From contig CAVRWT010000016.1 in the NCBI GenBank assembly GCA_963724825.1, forward strand, positions 60,044-124,043: 64,000 nucleotides of DNA, given 5' to 3'. Position 1 is the stretch's first letter, and each line of letters starts with the position of its first letter. The translations under genes and the position numbers were made by a program. Below are positions 61,043-64,000 of the stretch, piece after piece. The notes beneath the pieces are model-generated. The model was not told where the DNA came from and did not search any database. It saw only the letters and a list, made by a program, of their open reading frames with translations. The DNA is from JALYNX01 sp963724825. Its GTDB lineage: Bacteria > Actinomycetota > Acidimicrobiia > Spongiisociales > ZC4RG35.

Positions 61043-61933
61043 GTGCCGGAGCTTCCCGACATCGTCGTCTATATCGAGGCCCTCGAGCGCCGCGTGCTCG
61101 GCCAGCGGCTCACCGGCGTCCGAATTGCCTCACCGGCCGTGCTTCGCACGTTCGACCCGCCCTACGACGCCGCAGTGGGCTCGTCGGTCAAGACCCTGCA
61201 GCGTGTCGGGAAGCGGATCGTGTTCGGATTCGATGGCGATCTGTTCCTGGTGATCCACCTCATGGTTGCCGGCCGTCTTCGCTGGGAGACGCCGCGCAAG
61301 CCGATCCCGAAGAAGGTCGGCCTCGCCGCACTCGACTTCGAGCCGGGGACTTTGATTCTCACCGAACAGGGCACCCACAAGCGCGCCGGGATCTGGCTGA
61401 GTCGGGGGATGGACGGGGTCGAGGCCCTCGACCGTGGCGGCGTGGAGCCACTGGAGGTCGACACCGCTGGTTTCGGGAAGGCGCTCCGAGCGGAGAACCG
61501 GACCTTGAAGCGGGCCCTGACCGACCCGAGGATCTTCTCCGGCATCGGCAATGCGTATTCCGACGAGATCCTCTGGGAGGCCCGGCTCTCCCCGGTGAAA
61601 AGAACGGCGCAGTTGACCGACGAGGAGGTCGAGCAGCTTCACGAGGCGGTGGTCGATTCGCTGGTCACTTGGACAGAGAAGCTGCGGGCCGAGGTGGGGG
61701 AGGGCTGGCCAACCAAGGTGACCGCCTTTAGGGATGACATGGCGGTGCACGGGAAGTTCAAGGAGCCCTGTCCCCGCTGCGGCTCGCCGGTGCAGAGGAT
61801 CGTCTACGCCAGCAACGAGACCAACTACTGCGCCACCTGTCAGACCGGGGGCAAGTTGCTGGCCGACCGCTCCCTTTCCCGTCTGCTCAAGAGCGATTGG
61901 CCGGCCACCTTGGAGGAGTTGGAAGAGGGCTGA
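61043..61933 (+). CDS. Formamidopyrimidine-DNA glycosylase family protein (Fpg/Nei)
   Basis: Base excision repair of oxidised purines or pyrimidines. N-terminal PELPDIVVYIEALERRVLG supplies the catalytic Pro and Glu. The H2TH region is RIFSGIGNAYSDEILWEARL. The zinc finger is CPRCGSPVQRIVYASN with CATCQTGGKLLADRSLS, so all four Cys are present. 296 residues, GTG start. Whether it is MutM or a Nei-like enzyme cannot be settled here. Next to the SOS mutasome genes. Confidence 0.92.
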   Translation: MPELPDIVVYIEALERRVLGQRLTGVRIASPAVLRTFDPPYDAAVGSSVKTLQRVGKRIVFGFDGDLFLVIHLMVAGRLRWETPRKPIPKKVGLAALDFEPGTLILTEQGTHKRAGIWLSRGMDGVEALDRGGVEPLEVDTAGFGKALRAENRTLKRALTDPRIFSGIGNAYSDEILWEARLSPVKRTAQLTDEEVEQLHEAVVDSLVTWTEKLRAEVGEGWPTKVTAFRDDMAVHGKFKEPCPRCGSPVQRIVYASNETNYCATCQTGGKLLADRSLSRLLKSDWPATLEELEEG

Positions 61934-61946
61934 GACCTCCTCTTGC

Positions 61947-61966
61947 TATCGAACATATGTTCGATA
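61947..61966. promoter_or_regulatory. LexA-binding SOS box
   Basis: A perfect 20-bp palindrome TATCGAACATATGTTCGATA, with the actinobacterial/Gram-positive LexA core CGAAC-N4-GTTCG. It lies 29 bases before the imuA' start, the expected place for SOS control of a mutagenesis cassette. Confidence 0.92.
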
Positions 61967-61994
61967 TGATTGAGCGCCCGATAGCGGAGTCAGT

Positions 61995-62639
61995 TTGGGC
62001 ATCGAGCATCTCGTCCTGGAGAAACCTTCCCGTTTCTTCGACATGGAGGGATCGCTCCGCCTCCAACCGGGTCGGATCACCGAGATGGTCGGGGTCTCCG
62101 GGACCGGGCTCACCCGTCTCGGCCTGAGACTCCTCGCCGAGCCTTCACAGGTCGCCCCGGTGGTGGTCCTCGACACCAGAAGCTGGATCTCACCGGAGGC
62201 TGCCTGGGAGACCGGGGTACTCGCCGAGCATCTGGTCATCGTGCGTTGCGACGACTCACGGATCTGGCCCAAGGTCGCCGCTGCCCTTCTCGAAGGGGTG
62301 CATGCCCTCTATGCCGAGGTCCCGGCCCAGATCAAGGATCAAGACCTGCGTCGCCTCGCCGCATTGGCCAGGGCGAGAGGGGTGTCGGTGGCGATGCGGT
62401 CGATGGGCAATGGCCTCCCCAGTGGGGTGGCTCATCTCCGGCTCCGGGCTTTGGGGGTCACCTGGGAGGGGGCGGACCGGGGACACGGGAGATTGAAGAG
62501 ACGACGTCTGGTGCTGGAGGCGTCCGGAAAAGGATCGGCCGGGGTGACCCGGCGCTTCGAGGTGGAGGATGAAGGTTCGGACGTTGTGCGTGTGGTTTCC
62601 GATGTGGTCGTTGGGGAGGCCCGACGCTCCGTCGTCTGA
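61995..62639 (+). CDS. ImuA'-like SOS mutasome protein
   Basis: A 214-residue RecA-like protein. The degenerate nucleotide-binding core is PGRITEMVGVSGTGLTRLGL, where RecA has a Walker A; later AAALLEGVHALYAEVPAQIK and LAALARARGVSVAMRSM follow the RecA layout. The start is TTG. In mycobacteria ImuA' and ImuB connect the error-prone polymerase DnaE2 to the clamp. Overlaps imuB by 71 bases. The call rests on the SOS box and imuB as much as on the protein itself. Confidence 0.82.
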   Translation: MGIEHLVLEKPSRFFDMEGSLRLQPGRITEMVGVSGTGLTRLGLRLLAEPSQVAPVVVLDTRSWISPEAAWETGVLAEHLVIVRCDDSRIWPKVAAALLEGVHALYAEVPAQIKDQDLRRLAALARARGVSVAMRSMGNGLPSGVAHLRLRALGVTWEGADRGHGRLKRRRLVLEASGKGSAGVTRRFEVEDEGSDVVRVVSDVVVGEARRSVV

Positions 62640-64000
62640 CCCGGTGCTGATCGTCGACGACCGGGTCGTCGGCGCCACGAGTGAGGTGCTCGCTGTCGGA
62701 GTGACCCTGGGGATGCCGCGTCGGGAGGCGGAGGCGTTGGCTCCGTTTGCGACGGTGCTGGTCCGCGACCCCGGGGAGGAGGCCCGTCGCTTCGAGCCGG
62801 TGGTGGAGGTCATCGAGGACCTCATCCCACGAGTGGAGGTGGTCTCCCCGGGTCTGGTCTATGTCCCGGTTTCCGGTGCGGTGCGCTTCTACGGCGGGGA
62901 GACGGCGCTGGCCGAACGGGTGGTCAAAGAGGTCGACAACCTGGTTGGCCATCTCCGGGGAGGCCAGGCTCTGGTCGGGGTGGCCGATGGGCCGTTCGCC
63001 GCTCGCTGGGCTTCGGCGACCACAACGGTTGGCCACCCGCAGGTGGTCGAGGACACGATTGGGTTCCTCGCTCGGGTCTCGATCTGGCAACGCTTCGGGA
63101 GAGCATGAACGGCGAGGAGCTGATCGACACCTTCCGCTGGTTGGGGATCGGCACCCTCGGTGAGCTGGCCCGATTGCCTCGTGATGCCCTGGCGACCCGC
63201 TTCGGCAACCCGGGGGCGCTCGCCCACCGACTGGCCAGTGGGGAGGACCGACTGGTTGATCCCCGGGCGATCTCACCCGATCTCGCGGTCGACGCCGCCT
63301 TCGAGGATCCGCTGGAAACGCTCGATGCAGTCGCCTTCGCCTCCCGTGCGCTGTCGGAGCGCCTGCTCCGCGGGCTGCGGGTGAACGGGGTGGCGCCGCA
63401 TCGGGTCTCGATCCTGGCGGAGTCGGCGATGGGGCAGTCCCGGGAGCGGATCTGGCGATCGGCCGACCCCTTCACCGAGAAGGCGCTCGCCGATCGGGTG
63501 TGGTGGCAACTCCGGGCCTGGGTGGAGGCGGGCGGGGTGCCCGGGGGAATCGTGAGATTGAGGATTGCACCGGCCGACCTCTCCGATCAGGGGCGGCAGC
63601 TTGGCCTGCTCCAGGACGAGACCTCGAGGATCGAGGCTGAAAGGGCTCTGACCAGGGCCCAGGCATTGCTCGGCCCTGATGCAGTGCTTCAGGGAAGAGC
63701 CCAGGGCGGGAGGATGCCCCAGGAGCGAGTCGCCTGGTCCCGTTGGGGGGAACCACCGACCGATATCGCCCGGGACCCGAACGCTCCCTGGCCGGGAGCC
63801 ACCCCAGGGCCCAGCCCGGCGCTGGTCCCGCCACGTCTCCAGCCTTTGGAAGTGGAATGGGATGAGGGGCATGCCATCCCGGGTTCGGCTCGGCACTCGC
63901 TGGGAGCCGGTCCTCACCTGGAGTGGGCCGTGGCGTCTCAGCGCCCGGTGGTGGCTAGGGGAGAAGGACGCCGACCGTTACCAGTTGGTGACCTCGGTTG
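62569..64000 (+). CDS. imuB: ImuB-type Y-family polymerase-like protein, two frameshifts, cut by the window edge
   Basis: A Y-family fold without the usual catalytic acids, acting as the hub of the SOS mutasome. It starts KVRTLCVWFPMWSLGRPDAP, with GVTLGMPRREAEALAPFATV and VSPGLVYVPVSGAVRFYGGE. Near 63.09 kb the frame shifts (one missing base) to LDLATLRESMNGEELIDTFR and LGIGTLGELARLPRDALATR. The little-finger region follows (GRQLGLLQDETSRIEAERAL). A second shift near 63.86 kb (extra G in GGGG) leads to MPSRVRLGTRWEPVLTWSGP and LSARWWLGEKDADRYQLVTS at the edge. dnaE2 is expected beyond the window. Confidence 0.88.

Noticed and set aside
1..64000. CRISPR arrays, insertion sequences, phage or tRNA genes
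   Set aside because: No regularly spaced repeats, transposase or phage proteins, terminal inverted repeats or tRNA cloverleafs were found. The one tyrosine recombinase sits in a conserved housekeeping position and looks like XerC.

Overview
The window is GC-rich, gene-dense actinobacterial chromosome (Actinomycetota). It carries the classic actinobacterial order ffh-rpsP-khpA-rimM-trmD-rplS-lepB-DUF2469-yraN ... comM-dprA-xer-whiG-rpsB-tsf-pyrH-frr-cdsA-dxr-rip-ispG-proS-rimP-nusA-infB-rbfA-nrnA-truB-ribF-proB-proA-rpsO-pnp, with a WhiG/FliA sigma factor, a LexA-type SOS box and an imuA'-imuB pair. An Acidimicrobiia-like lineage is my guess from overall character; the class cannot be fixed without a tree. 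I saw no rRNA, tRNA, CRISPR array, insertion sequence or phage, and no gene-free stretch longer than about 230 bases.

Region 1 (1-18.3 kb) is built around aerobic carbon monoxide oxidation. After the 5' part of a PEP carboxylase gene come the maturation genes (XdhC halves, CoxE-type VWA protein, CoxD-type MoxR ATPase) on the minus strand, and a divergent second set (CoxF/XdhC-like, MoxR, VWA, two small unknowns) on the plus strand. The structural operon reads leftward from about 18.3 kb: small unknown, coxM, coxS, coxL, an XdhC-YHS fusion, coxG, then five consecutive small one-helix membrane proteins and a strong hairpin terminator. CoxL carries AYRCSFR, the signature of form I, true CO dehydrogenase. 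The five-protein membrane cassette after coxG is the best candidate for an undescribed component. A sigma factor/membrane sensor locus with several frameshifts lies between the two sets.

Region 2 (18.4-26.4 kb) is the ffh-to-yraN translation and secretion block. Region 3 (26.4-33.2 kb) interrupts the expected yraN-comM junction with an ABC transporter, an enoyl-CoA hydratase, a cytosine deaminase-like protein and two tandemly duplicated ECF sigma/sensor cassettes. Region 4 (33.2-59.4 kb) is the housekeeping block from comM to pnp: competence, recombination, WhiG, S2/Ts, UMP kinase, RRF, phospholipid and isoprenoid synthesis, ProRS, translation initiation, tRNA/rRNA maturation, riboflavin kinase, proline synthesis, S15 and PNPase. 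Region 5 (59.4-64 kb) has a GNAT enzyme, a membrane protein, Fpg and the SOS mutasome start.

Two cautions run through the annotation. First, at least twenty genes, including essential ones (ffh, rpsP, trmD, infB, ribF), are broken by single-base indels, most of them apparent extra bases in short homopolymers. This pattern points to consensus errors, so these genes are given as one CDS spanning the shift, not as pseudogenes. Second, three genes (coxM, lepB, yraN) have no ATG/GTG/TTG where homology and layout place the start; ATC or CTG occupies the spot.
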